DNA of 64,000 bases from an uncultured Roseobacter sp. (GCF_947495275.1 NZ_CANLYL010000002.1:124001-188000), one strand, 5' to 3'. Shown: positions 56,869-64,000, numbered from the stretch's first letter. Numbers and translations: made by a program. Notes: generated by a model not told the origin, from the letters alone.

Positions 56869-57669
56869 TCACGAACTCGATTTCGCCAGTGGGCAGTATT
56901 TCATCGTCCCGCAACACTTGGGCGCATCCTTACAAGTATTCTGGATGAAGTCATTCTGCGCCTTGCGACGCCTGTGCTCCAGTAAGGCAATGCACTCCAG
57001 TGCAGATCTGTTTGGACACTCTGCTCTGAGGATCGGTTTCCCACCTGTTACCTCACGGTCGGTGTCTGCTGGGCGACAAACAATCGAACGGTTGCTGTCG
57101 GCCTGACGCTTACAACCCCTCGGGCAAGGAGTTCTAGAATTGAGCAATCGGTCCAAGCGCTGAGACGCTTTAGGCAAGGAGTTGGCCAGCCAACCCTTCC
57201 CGCGGAACATGCCGATTAGGATCTCTTCCTTCCAGCCCAACGGAGCAGCCAACTTTTCCATTTTTTCCTGAATCCACGCCGCGTCCCCGTGAGAAAGACC
57301 TCCTTCAAGAGGCCACACTCCGTACTTCCGCGCATACTCCTGATGGAGGAGGAACATACGTAGGTATTCCCACCACGCTATCGCCGCATGCGTCTCGATA
57401 AGCGGTTCAGTCGATCCATAGGAGATACAAAAGGTGGCATCGGGATTGATGTGTCTCTCTGGGCAGGAAGCGGGGAAATGGCTGGCCTCTTCGACCTCCG
57501 CCACGCTAACGCCTCCTCCGCGCAATAGAGCGAGCTTCAGAAGGTAGTGTCCCGCGATCAATCCGCTCGCCTTTTGGGGTGCACAAGTCACCTGAGCCGC
57601 TGCTTGTCTATCTTTTTTTACTCTGACCCATGAAGGGGTGTGTTTCAGTAGCAGCCTAAGAGAGTTCAT
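56869..57669 (-). CDS. Cys-rich protein with possible E2-like motif, coupled to a cyclase
   Basis: This 266-residue protein overlaps the cyclase gene by four bases (ATGA), so it is translated with it. The N-terminal part contains FPASCPERHINPDATFCISYG with H73, N75 and C81, reminiscent of the HxN...Cys active site of ubiquitin-conjugating (E2) folds; bacterial E2-like proteins occur in CBASS anti-phage operons, where they modify the nucleotide-making enzyme. Residues 180-260 carry nine cysteines (CPRGC, CPN, CKDAPKCCGTMKYC), likely zinc-binding. I recall an annotation for cysteine-rich proteins tied to E2 domains but cannot confirm this match. Function is therefore tentative. Confidence 0.6.
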   Translation of the reverse strand: MNSLRLLLKHTPSWVRVKKDRQAAAQVTCAPQKASGLIAGHYLLKLALLRGGGVSVAEVEEASHFPASCPERHINPDATFCISYGSTEPLIETHAAIAWWEYLRMFLLHQEYARKYGVWPLEGGLSHGDAAWIQEKMEKLAAPLGWKEEILIGMFRGKGWLANSLPKASQRLDRLLNSRTPCPRGCKRQADSNRSIVCRPADTDREVTGGKPILRAECPNRSALECIALLEHRRRKAQNDFIQNTCKDAPKCCGTMKYCPLAKSSS

Positions 57670-59273
57670 TTCTTTGCTAGATGGGCGCGCGGTTTGCTTG
57701 GTTCTGCGGGGACGTGGGCGCGGGCGTACAACGGTTGAGCCAATTCAGTCGGCGTCGCAAGAATGCTAGCTGACACATCGTCGTAATCGACTTCTCTCGC
57801 GTACCCTTGGTCACCGAGGATATCAATAAGGCCCTTGGGAGCGACGCGAAGTGCATCTGGTCCGATCTTTACACCGCCCTCGTTACACTCTCGCTGCATT
57901 TTCTCCGACTCAGATGTGGCCTTTGATGATGCCACACGTACGGATCGCTCGCCGCGAATACCAATCCTCGAGACCGGAGTCGTGCCGAGCTCTAGACCTA
58001 CGGCAAGCTCCAAGCTTTCTATCCCATCAAGCATAGATTTGCAGAGGTCGAAGGAAGCATGAAATCCCGCTGCGCACTGTGTGGCTGTGGCGACACTCCT
58101 GACTTCGTCAGTTGATGTGCCGCTGCCTTCTGCAACTAAGGCATGGATACAATCACCGATGAAACGAACCTTTCGACCGCCAAAGTCGTTTTCGGCAACA
58201 TTTTGAAACTCTTGGCGTATGACAAAAAGCGCGCGCACAGCAACCTGAATGTTTCCTTCGGACACCGCCTCGTCGATGAAATTGGTGTAGCCCGATATGT
58301 CGGCGAACAATGAGACCAGGGGCATCCGGATTGACTTGCTCGGATAGAGTTCCGAGTAGTCAATCTCGCTCAAAGGAGGTTGTTTGAAGGAAAACTTGAA
58401 ATCGGGGGACGTTAAGTCGTCGACAATCCGCTTTCGAACATCGTCCGACCAAGTGTCGACAATTCGATCTGAAAAGGCTTGCCTGTTGGTCACGCCAAAC
58501 AACACGCTGCCATCATCGGAAGTATAAGCTGAATTCGCGCTGATTTGACTGGAGTTTAGCTCCAAATACTTCTCAAGCAAGCCGACCTCTTGATATCCCA
58601 ACACAGCTCTAACGCGGTCGGAAACGTACACGCCAGGCGTGTCCCCTTCCGCAAGCTTTGCCGCATGGTTGGCCGCCGAGCCGAGGAACATCGGTTCTTG
58701 TTCGGAACCAGTCCCGTTGTTGATCGCAACGCATGTCCCAACATCAATACCCACCCGGAACTCAGTTCCGAACTCCCCGTTGGCCAACCGATCATTGGCC
58801 AATTTGACTACGCGCTTGAAATCTTCAGCCAGTGCAAGGGCCTGACCAATAGTCTCTCGCGATACCCCGCCGCTTCCGGTCTCAAGAAATACTGCATGCA
58901 TCCGCCCACTGTGGAAATCGACCCTCTGTGCGTTGGTTTCTTCGATCACGCGATCTGCTGCACCGTAGTACAGATGCAGCCCCTTAAGCGCCCGCGCGTG
59001 GGATGCTTCCGTTTCACGACCATCATCCAAACGCATCTCATCGTACCCAACGATCGAGATATAGATCTGTACGGTATCAACTACGACTGCCTTGTCCCTT
59101 GGCAGGCTGAAAAGCGGCGGCGTAGTGGGCTGCTTCATCGCTGTCTGGAGCGCCTTATCGATTTGATATCGCAACCAATACTGGTCGAAGCGCTGCACAT
59201 CCATTTCAGGCACCTCATCCAAGAGCTTCTGAATACGATCACGTGCGACCGGGTGCTTCCAAGGCATGATCAT
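57666..59273 (-). CDS. Two-domain class III nucleotidyl cyclase with split active site
   Basis: This 535-residue soluble protein has two class III cyclase domains. In the second (about 318-460) the metal aspartates are present: D325 in LFADISGYT and D374 in VRFIGDC. The first domain (about 64-210) has lost both (ISIVGYD and HSGRM in their places) but keeps the transition-state segment LGSAANHAAK with N202, whereas the second domain's equivalent is altered (RVASSKATSESEK). Together they could form one catalytic site, like C1/C2 of mammalian adenylate cyclase. The ATG follows AAGGAG. It shares the GSAANHAA motif with the small cyclase at 61209 and is divergent from the WYL gene. Confidence 0.85.
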   Translation of the reverse strand: MIMPWKHPVARDRIQKLLDEVPEMDVQRFDQYWLRYQIDKALQTAMKQPTTPPLFSLPRDKAVVVDTVQIYISIVGYDEMRLDDGRETEASHARALKGLHLYYGAADRVIEETNAQRVDFHSGRMHAVFLETGSGGVSRETIGQALALAEDFKRVVKLANDRLANGEFGTEFRVGIDVGTCVAINNGTGSEQEPMFLGSAANHAAKLAEGDTPGVYVSDRVRAVLGYQEVGLLEKYLELNSSQISANSAYTSDDGSVLFGVTNRQAFSDRIVDTWSDDVRKRIVDDLTSPDFKFSFKQPPLSEIDYSELYPSKSIRMPLVSLFADISGYTNFIDEAVSEGNIQVAVRALFVIRQEFQNVAENDFGGRKVRFIGDCIHALVAEGSGTSTDEVRSVATATQCAAGFHASFDLCKSMLDGIESLELAVGLELGTTPVSRIGIRGERSVRVASSKATSESEKMQRECNEGGVKIGPDALRVAPKGLIDILGDQGYAREVDYDDVSASILATPTELAQPLYARAHVPAEPSKPRAHLAKK

Positions 59274-59327
59274 CTTCTCCTTAATCGGCGGCTTAGCATG
59301 GCAGCGAGTCGCACATTTTGACGAATC

Positions 59328-59344
59328 CTCCTAAAAAATAGGAG
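59328..59344. promoter_or_regulatory. 17-bp perfect inverted repeat, candidate WYL-regulator operator
   Basis: CTCCTA-AAAAA-TAGGAG is a perfect six-base inverted repeat around five A. It lies between the divergent cyclase and WYL genes, 55 bases before the WYL start, and covers the -10 element of the leftward promoter. A repressor bound here would block the cyclase/Cys-rich operon directly. The WYL protein encoded next to it is the obvious candidate. Confidence 0.6.
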
Positions 59345-59362
59345 CTTCCAAAAAAATGTCAA
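59335..59362 (-). promoter_or_regulatory. Leftward sigma70-type promoter of the two-domain cyclase operon
   Basis: On the minus strand a perfect -35 TTGACA (59357-59362) is followed, after 16 bases, by TATTTT (59335-59340) as -10. The -10 lies inside the palindrome at 59328-59344. The leader to the cyclase ATG is about 55 bases. Confidence 0.6.
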
Positions 59363-59398
59363 TATGCTACAAAATTCAAAAAACACCTGGGGGAGAAG

Positions 59399-60274
59399 AT
59401 GACAGGTATCGAGATCAAGCCGAGCGTCCGGCGGCGCTTCGAATACATTGAGTTTCAGCTCAATTGGGAAGGTTCAGTAGGTAGGAAGAAACTGAAAGAT
59501 CAGCTGCAAATTTCGTTGCAGCAAGCGACTAACGATCTCAACGCATACCTCGACCTTTTCCCAGGGAATATGCTCTATGACCCCCGGCAAAAGGCTTACG
59601 TGCCGAGCCCAGACTTTCGCCCTCGCTTAACCAGCGGACGTGTTACTGAGTACCTGATGCAGCTGGATATGCTGCAAAAAGGTTACCGATCGGTAGGGGA
59701 GATTTGGGTCGGCAGCCTTCCAACTTTTGATGTGGTCTCAACGAGAAATCGTGAGATAGACCCCGGAACTTTCAAATGCATCTTGTCAGCGATCCGCGAG
59801 GGCCATCGCGTTGAGGCGCGCTACATTTCATTGAGTTCCGACAACGTCGAACCACGGGTTCTTTTGCCGCATGCGATCGGCAGCGATGGGCACAGATGGC
59901 ATGTACGAGCGTTTGATTTTGCAAAGGACCGCTACTCAGACTTTGTTCTATCCAGGCTGGACGTTTCCGAGATTTTGAGTGCTCCCGAACAGCAGGTCCG
60001 GGAGGATATTGAGTGGAATGTTGATGTCGAGATCGTGTTGAAGCCCGAAACCGGATTGACGAAGCAAAAGCGTGACAGGTTGGAACTAGAGTATGGCATG
60101 ACGGACGGACGCTTAAGCCTGAAGGTTCGGCAAGCAATGCTCTGGTACTACCTCAGACACTACGGCTTCAATCCAGACGACATTGACGGTGCAGCGTTCA
60201 GAAACAAGAGTAGTTTCCATTTGCAGGTTTCGAACCTGAAAGAGGTTGAGAAATGTCTTGGTCGCAGAGGTTAG
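59399..60274 (+). CDS. WYL-domain transcriptional regulator (CapW/BrxR-like)
   Basis: This 291-residue regulator has an N-terminal winged helix (FEYIEFQLNWEGSVGRKKLKDQLQISLQQATNDLNAYL) of the kind found in CapW and BrxR, which repress CBASS and BREX defence operons, followed by PGNMLYDPRQKAYVPSPDFRP. The WYL-type domain lies at about 130-200 (VEARYISLSSDNVEPRVLLPHAIGSDGHRWHVRAFD), and a C-terminal extension domain follows. WYL domains are thought to sense nucleotide or nucleic-acid ligands. The gene overlaps the effector gene by 22 bases and heads the operon. It probably represses this operon, the divergent one, or both. Confidence 0.88.
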   Translation: MTGIEIKPSVRRRFEYIEFQLNWEGSVGRKKLKDQLQISLQQATNDLNAYLDLFPGNMLYDPRQKAYVPSPDFRPRLTSGRVTEYLMQLDMLQKGYRSVGEIWVGSLPTFDVVSTRNREIDPGTFKCILSAIREGHRVEARYISLSSDNVEPRVLLPHAIGSDGHRWHVRAFDFAKDRYSDFVLSRLDVSEILSAPEQQVREDIEWNVDVEIVLKPETGLTKQKRDRLELEYGMTDGRLSLKVRQAMLWYYLRHYGFNPDDIDGAAFRNKSSFHLQVSNLKEVEKCLGRRG

Positions 60275-61158
60275 CGCACGCATTCGGCTTGAAGAACAAG
60301 GCGGACCCGTTGGTTAACTTTCGGGGAGATGGCGCTGAAGATAGAATTCAAAAAACTCTAATGCAAAATCCTGCCGTCGGCGGAGACGCAAAGATCGTCG
60401 CCGAGATCATATCTGCAGGAGAGCTGGTTGGTTTCCACCGAGGAGACAAGATCATTGAGCAAGGCTCTGACGATGATGACGTGTACTTCCTGCTCGCCGG
60501 TGAAGCAGACGTCCTTGTGGATGGACGCAAGCGTACATTCAGGGGCGCGCCAAACCAAATCGGAGAGATGGCAGCTATCGAACCTGGCAAGGCCCGCTCC
60601 GCAACAAATCAAGTTCGCAGCGAAACAGTTTGCGCGTGGCGAATATCAGGCGGAAAATTTCGGGCGGTTTGGAGTGAACAAGTTGAGTTCAAAGGTAGGC
60701 TTCAGGTTGAGATGGCTTCGCGTCATAGGGAGCAACTCGCGGCTGGTCAGATCGTCAAGGAAAACATGTCGTTGCTTTGGTTTGGTGTATCGGTCGGAAC
60801 TGCGATCATAGTCGCCTCTATTGTGTGGTTGGCAATTGCGTCCGGCGACTGGACCCTCGCTGCGCGTTCAGTTTCAACGGGCTGCGCTGCTATTGGAACT
60901 TTCCTTTTCGTCCTGCTGCAAAACCCTGCGTACATATGGAGACGCAGTTTCTCAGTACTTCTTTGGTGTTTTGTTGGGAAATCCTTTCTGGAAACTTCGA
61001 TATCGCTTGAAGCCAGTCAAGGGTTCGGCAGCTTACAGTTTGGACTGCTACCTAGTGGCGCTCCAACCGACATTGGTACCTCGATCGGGACCTCGCTTCC
61101 CATAATCTTGGTGATGGGAATGTGCTTATGGAAAGATCATATGGAGAATAGGAGATAG
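60253..61158 (+). CDS. Cyclic-nucleotide-binding transmembrane effector (PycTM-like)
   Basis: This 301-residue protein has a cyclic-nucleotide-binding domain at residues about 50-140 (GELVGFHRGDKIIEQGSDDDDVYFLLAGEADV, with the phosphate-binding cassette GEMAAIEPGKARSATNQV) and about four membrane helices from residue 175 (LLWFGVSVGTAIIVASIVWL, CAAIGTFLFVLLQNPAYI and two more). This architecture is that of Pycsar PycTM effectors, which damage the membrane when phage infection triggers cCMP or cUMP synthesis. It overlaps the WYL gene by 22 bases and lies 50 bases before the cyclase gene. Confidence 0.87.
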   Translation: MSWSQRLAHAFGLKNKADPLVNFRGDGAEDRIQKTLMQNPAVGGDAKIVAEIISAGELVGFHRGDKIIEQGSDDDDVYFLLAGEADVLVDGRKRTFRGAPNQIGEMAAIEPGKARSATNQVRSETVCAWRISGGKFRAVWSEQVEFKGRLQVEMASRHREQLAAGQIVKENMSLLWFGVSVGTAIIVASIVWLAIASGDWTLAARSVSTGCAAIGTFLFVLLQNPAYIWRRSFSVLLWCFVGKSFLETSISLEASQGFGSLQFGLLPSGAPTDIGTSIGTSLPIILVMGMCLWKDHMENRR

Positions 61159-61208
61159 TCGCAGATGCAACTGCGTTCTCTTGAACCCAGTTGGCTGCCG
61201 AAGATTTT

Positions 61209-61901
61209 ATGTCTGAGTTTGAAGCAAAACTGATTACCGATGTTCGAGAGGTTTTTCGAATTGCTTGGAATGAGACGAAGGGGCAAGTGGTCCCAGAATC
61301 AAAAGATCTTGGGCTATCCAACGTGGGCCGGAGACTTACTGCAACGGTTCTTTACGCTGACATTGACGGTTCTACTCGTCTAGTTGACGAATTCTCTTCT
61401 CAGTTTGCTGCGGAAGTCTACAAAGCCTTCCTGCTCTGTGCTACACGGATCATTAGGCTGAACGGCGGCGAGGTTCGATCTTTCGATGGAGATCGTGTAA
61501 TGGGAGTCTTCATCGGTGATGCCAAGAACTCTTCTGCAGCAAAAGCCGGGCTTCAAATCAACTACGCTGTCAAAAGGATCATTCGGCCAGCGCTGAAAAA
61601 TCAGTACAGCGCAACCAACTACGAACTTCGACACACGGTGGGCATCGACACATCTGACATGTTGGTAGTGCGGAGTGGAATCCGCAACAACAATGACTTG
61701 GTTTGGGTTGGAAGCGCAGCAAACCATGCCGCTAGGATGAATTCCCTTTCAAGCGACTACCCTACAAGGATCTCGTCAGCCGTATTCAGCATGCTCAACG
61801 ACACCTCCAAGTATGGTGGAAATCCGAAAAGACTCATGTGGACGAGCGCCGACTGGAACGGAAAAACCATCTACCGCTCTACCTGGCACTGGAGCCCCTA
61901 A
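61209..61901 (+). CDS. Class III nucleotidyl cyclase (PycC-like, Pycsar)
   Basis: This 230-residue single-domain cyclase keeps the full set of homodimer residues: D51 in YADIDGST, D95 in DGDRVMG, N172 and R176 in GSAANHAARM. The lysine that selects adenine in adenylate cyclases is not at its usual place before the GD motif (VRSFDGD). Together with the adjacent CNB-membrane effector this suggests a pyrimidine cyclase of Pycsar, but base specificity cannot be read with certainty. The ATG at 61209 is preferred over TTG 61191. It is the last gene of the WYL-effector-cyclase operon. Confidence 0.87.
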   Translation: MSEFEAKLITDVREVFRIAWNETKGQVVPESKDLGLSNVGRRLTATVLYADIDGSTRLVDEFSSQFAAEVYKAFLLCATRIIRLNGGEVRSFDGDRVMGVFIGDAKNSSAAKAGLQINYAVKRIIRPALKNQYSATNYELRHTVGIDTSDMLVVRSGIRNNNDLVWVGSAANHAARMNSLSSDYPTRISSAVFSMLNDTSKYGGNPKRLMWTSADWNGKTIYRSTWHWSP

Positions 61902-61954
61902 GGTCTAAATGCGGACATGCGTGCACAGTGCAGCGAATGTCCAGAAGCCGCCCC

Positions 61955-62146
61955 TCAACATTGATCGTCTGTCTTTTCACTTATGTTGGCATGATTGAGC
62001 GTAAGTTGCATTGATTCGAATTGTTCGTATGGCATCAGGACGAAGCGCGGTTTTCCGTGCCAGGTGATCGTGACAGGTTCGCATTGAGCGGCCTCAAGAA
62101 TCTCCATCGTGTTTCACCTCAATTGGGTCATCGAAAAGACCTTCAT
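61955..62146 (-). pseudogene. Phd/YefM-like antitoxin gene with in-frame stop
   Basis: Read on the minus strand from the ATG at 62146, the frame gives MKVFSMTQLR, then a TGA stop at 62114-62116, then NTMEILEAAQCEPVTITWHG and KPRFVLMPYEQFESMQ. This lines up along its length with Phd/YefM-type antitoxins (start MK-x-FS/T, then GEILEAA, PV-x-IT-x-HGK). The TGA falls where such proteins usually have Arg, so a CGA-to-TGA change is likely. An internal ATG at 62107 could still give a 50-residue product without the DNA-binding N-terminus. No toxin gene is next to it, and it lies 18 bases after the metallophosphoesterase. Confidence 0.7.
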
Positions 62147-62164
62147 ATTTGTCCTCATCGCCAA

Positions 62165-62734
62165 TTAAGTGTCGAGTTCTGCCCGGTGTTCAACATCGAC
62201 CCAGTGCTTGTTTGGCAGCAACTTCTTTGCCCGTCGCGCTATATCGTCAAAGGTGACTGGCATGAAGTTCCACACATCAACCCCAACATTCACCGAATTT
62301 CGCGACCCTCGCCAGTTCTCATGAACGTGGCCGAAGAACTGCAGCCCGCCCTTACGAGCGTGGTTCCAGGTGATCATTGGATAATGGCACAATGTGTTGG
62401 GCTGGTTCTGGGGTCCATCTCGTAGTTCTGCTAAGTGGGAGATTGACTTCCAAGGCAGTTCCAGCGTTGGCTTATGGTCGTGGTTGCCAATAATCAAATG
62501 ATGTTCTGCACCTGGCAACTGGTTGAAAATTTGTTCGACATAAGCGCTTTCTTTCGCTTTGGCACCGAAGGCAAAATCACCCAGAATCCAAAACTGGTCT
62601 TCTGGTTTGACCAGCTTCCACATGTTTTCCAACAACACCGCGTCCATCTGGGCGACAGAAGTAAATGGGCGATCGCAGAAACCTATGATGTTTTCATGGC
62701 CAAAATGCGTGTCAGCCGTATACCAGATTGTCAT
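62165..62734 (-). CDS. Metallophosphoesterase (calcineurin-like)
   Basis: This 189-residue enzyme has the calcineurin-like metal motifs in order: DTHFGH (residues 8-13), GDFAFG (52-57), GNHDHK (83-88), CHYPM (about 115-119) and GHVHEN (134-139). Such short forms are common in phages and in mobile islands and often hydrolyse phosphodiesters, including cyclic nucleotides. Being beside a cyclic-nucleotide defence operon this may matter, but the same family also has unrelated roles. It lies 20 bases downstream of the 139-residue unknown gene, so the two form an operon. Confidence 0.88.
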   Translation of the reverse strand: MTIWYTADTHFGHENIIGFCDRPFTSVAQMDAVLLENMWKLVKPEDQFWILGDFAFGAKAKESAYVEQIFNQLPGAEHHLIIGNHDHKPTLELPWKSISHLAELRDGPQNQPNTLCHYPMITWNHARKGGLQFFGHVHENWRGSRNSVNVGVDVWNFMPVTFDDIARRAKKLLPNKHWVDVEHRAELDT

Positions 62735-62754
62735 TGTGTGTTTACTCGGTTCGT

Positions 62755-63174
62755 TCAGCCTACAAGGGCCCGAAATTCTTCGGGGGTGTAGTCGAGTGCT
62801 AGTAATTTTAGCAGGAGCAGATCAAGCGGCAACTGCGTCTCCATCCAACGTATTTCCTCAGATTGGATGCTCAGATTGTATCCGCCATGTTTGTTGACGC
62901 TGACGCTTATCTCGCGCCCATTGAAGAAATCCCAAAGTTTCAAAAGGAGGGGAAAGTCTTCGTTATCAGGATGGACGGATATGCCGGAGCATTGCGCCAG
63001 AATATCTGGAACAACTGCCATCAACGTGTCCCAGCTTAGTTGCTGTTGAGCCGCATCTAATGGCGTTGCTTCTGGGCTCGCCGCCAGAACTGTAGACTTG
63101 AGCGCGAAGACAGGTCCAAATTTGGATTGGATGTCATCAATAGTGTTCGCGTTTTCATTGGTAGCCTTAGCCAT
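62755..63174 (-). CDS. Unknown 139-aa protein upstream of the metallophosphoesterase gene
   Basis: This 139-residue protein has no family I recognise. Its N-terminus is polar, and the C-terminal half alternates charged and hydrophobic residues and ends in LDLLLLKLLALDYTPEEFRALVG, probably a helix. A GGTGAG site precedes the ATG. It is divergent from the XRE regulator gene, and repeats lie in the gap between them, so that regulator may control it. Confidence 0.7.
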   Translation of the reverse strand: MAKATNENANTIDDIQSKFGPVFALKSTVLAASPEATPLDAAQQQLSWDTLMAVVPDILAQCSGISVHPDNEDFPLLLKLWDFFNGREISVSVNKHGGYNLSIQSEEIRWMETQLPLDLLLLKLLALDYTPEEFRALVG

Positions 63175-63224
63175 AGCATCTCGATCTCACCTTCTATCAT
63201 GAAGTTCTTCGGTACATCGCAATT

Positions 63225-63260
63225 GCGAATGTATGTTAAAACAGGTAGAGTTAAAACAGG
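63225..63260. repeat. Tandem operator-like repeats upstream of the XRE gene
   Basis: The 11-base word GTTAAAACAGG occurs twice in direct order at 63235-63245 and 63250-63260, a period of 15. The longer 63225-63247 block (GCGAATGTATGTTAAAACAGGTA) returns at 63661-63683 with two changes, in front of the decayed XRE copy. The repeats are good candidates for the XRE binding sites. Confidence 0.6.
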
Positions 63261-63281
63261 CGTTCATCAATAGACTTATGT

Positions 63282-63506
63282 GTGAAAAGAACGCCCAAAA
63301 GCCCTCTCAGAGACATTGTCGCCCGAAACTTGCGAAAGTTGAGGGCAGAACGCGGCTGGTCTCAGGAACGCCTTGCCGAAGAAGCAGGGTTGAATCGTAC
63401 TTACTTGAGTGCGGTAGAGCGGTCTGAGCAGAACATTTCCATTGATAACCTTTACCGCGTAGCTGTCGGACTAGACATTGAAAGCTGGGTACTCCTGAGA
63501 GATTAG
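63282..63506 (+). CDS. Small XRE-family helix-turn-helix regulator
   Basis: This 74-residue protein consists of a single XRE/Cro-type helix-turn-helix: LRKLRAERGWSQERLAEEAGLNRTYLSAVERSEQNISIDNLYRVAVGL. It starts at GTG (63282), as the decayed copy downstream shows by its colinear ATG. Regulators of this size (like those of restriction-modification or toxin systems) usually control their own and neighbouring genes. It is divergent from the 139-residue protein gene. Confidence 0.9.
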   Translation: MKRTPKSPLRDIVARNLRKLRAERGWSQERLAEEAGLNRTYLSAVERSEQNISIDNLYRVAVGLDIESWVLLRD

Positions 63507-63717
63507 CTCACATTTCGTTGGAGAGTAGTTTCTGCTGGAGGCCCAGGTCATCTTCAAGATACATGAGAGCAATTTTTTCGATTGTCTATGCATGCATCTG
63601 ATCGACTATCGATCACGCGATCTATTCTACATCCTGCACTGTTCATCGCAATGGGCAATCGCGAATGTATCTTAAGACAGGTATGGCCAAATACGGTTTT
63701 CTTGAATGGAACGCTCT

Positions 63718-63903
63718 ATGGAGAAAACGCCTAAGCGCCAATTGCGGAATATCGCCGCCCATTGGAAAGGCTAGCCGAAAAGGCGGGTTTCGACCGAACG
63801 CACTAAGGTGCGGTGGAAAGTTCTGAGCAGATTTTTCTAATCGAAAATGTCTAGTGAATCGCTAACGGACTAGTGATTGAGAGCCAAGCATTGCCAAAAT
63901 AGA
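63718..63903 (+). pseudogene. Decayed duplicate of the XRE regulator gene
   Basis: From the ATG at 63718 the sequence reads MEKTPKRQLRNIAAHWKG and then a stop; after a deletion of about 30 bases relative to the intact gene the match continues as RLAEKAGFDRTH-stop-GAVESSEQIFLIENV. The promoter-proximal repeat (63661-63683) lies exactly 57 bases before this ATG, as at the intact gene, so gene and upstream DNA were duplicated together. Several stops and the deletion show that it is dead. Confidence 0.85.
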
Positions 63904-64000
63904 CGTGAAATCAGAAAGTTATTTTACCAGGGGCATTTCGATAGTGTCAAAAGTAGAATCAATTTTTAACCTAATGATAACAGAACCTTAGGATTGATTT
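63904..64000. other. AT-rich end of window
   Basis: The last 97 bases are AT-rich with no supported gene. Confidence 0.5.

Noticed and set aside
63225-63683. CRISPR array
   Set aside because: The repeats are few, irregularly spaced and explained by duplication of the XRE gene with its operator.

Overview
The window looks like chromosomal DNA of a marine alphaproteobacterium of the Roseobacter group (Rhodobacterales). The evidence is the short HisG with HisZ next to hisS, a B12-dependent ribonucleotide reductase, a standalone CoxG-like protein, plant-type GshA, BMP-type nucleoside uptake genes, and high-GC genes packed with ATGA start/stop overlaps. No rRNA, tRNA, integrase, complete insertion sequence or CRISPR array was seen.

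Bases 1-40.8 kb are mostly housekeeping genes. In order they are: an EamA exporter cut by the window edge; coxG-like; an ABC-2 exporter pair; an S49 peptidase; a 56-aa CxxC protein; a Ca2+/cation antiporter; an SDR; uvrC, pgsA, moaD, moaE; divergent oxyR and katG; a universal stress protein; an OmpA/BON envelope pair; ubiA and rsmE; gshA; a four-gene cassette of exosortase, VIT/VWA target and two-component system; a purine-nucleoside-type ABC importer; dnaE; slyX; hisS-hisZ-hisG; a DUF1489 gene; and class II ribonucleotide reductase. The 6.1-6.36 kb gap is AT-rich and carries a perfect DnaA box with degenerate copies.

From about 40.9 kb the character changes to accessory DNA. After 1.1 kb of non-coding, repeat-bearing DNA come two parallel modules (42.0-44.9 and 45.2-49.2 kb). 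Each has a VioB-type ferritin-like protein, a partner of unknown function, and a convergent VTT-type membrane gene. The second module also has a DyP peroxidase. Next to them (49.8-56.4 kb) is a complete set of the six ebo genes, arranged as two divergent operons (eboA-eboB-eboF and eboD-eboE-eboC). In cyanobacteria ebo genes are linked to moving a secondary-metabolite precursor out of the cytoplasm. The whole 42-56 kb block could therefore make and move an unidentified, possibly aromatic, compound; this is inference.

Bases 56.9-64 kb look like an anti-phage island. A WYL-type regulator, a cyclic-nucleotide-binding membrane protein and a class III nucleotidyl cyclase form an operon with the architecture of Pycsar. 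Divergent from it is a second operon: a two-domain cyclase whose catalytic residues are split between its halves, translationally coupled to a Cys-rich protein with a possible E2-like (HxN...C) motif. A 17-bp perfect inverted repeat covers the -10 element of this second operon and is a good candidate operator for the WYL protein. The island ends with a metallophosphoesterase, a Phd-like antitoxin gene interrupted by a stop codon, and a small XRE regulator gene followed by its own decayed duplicate.
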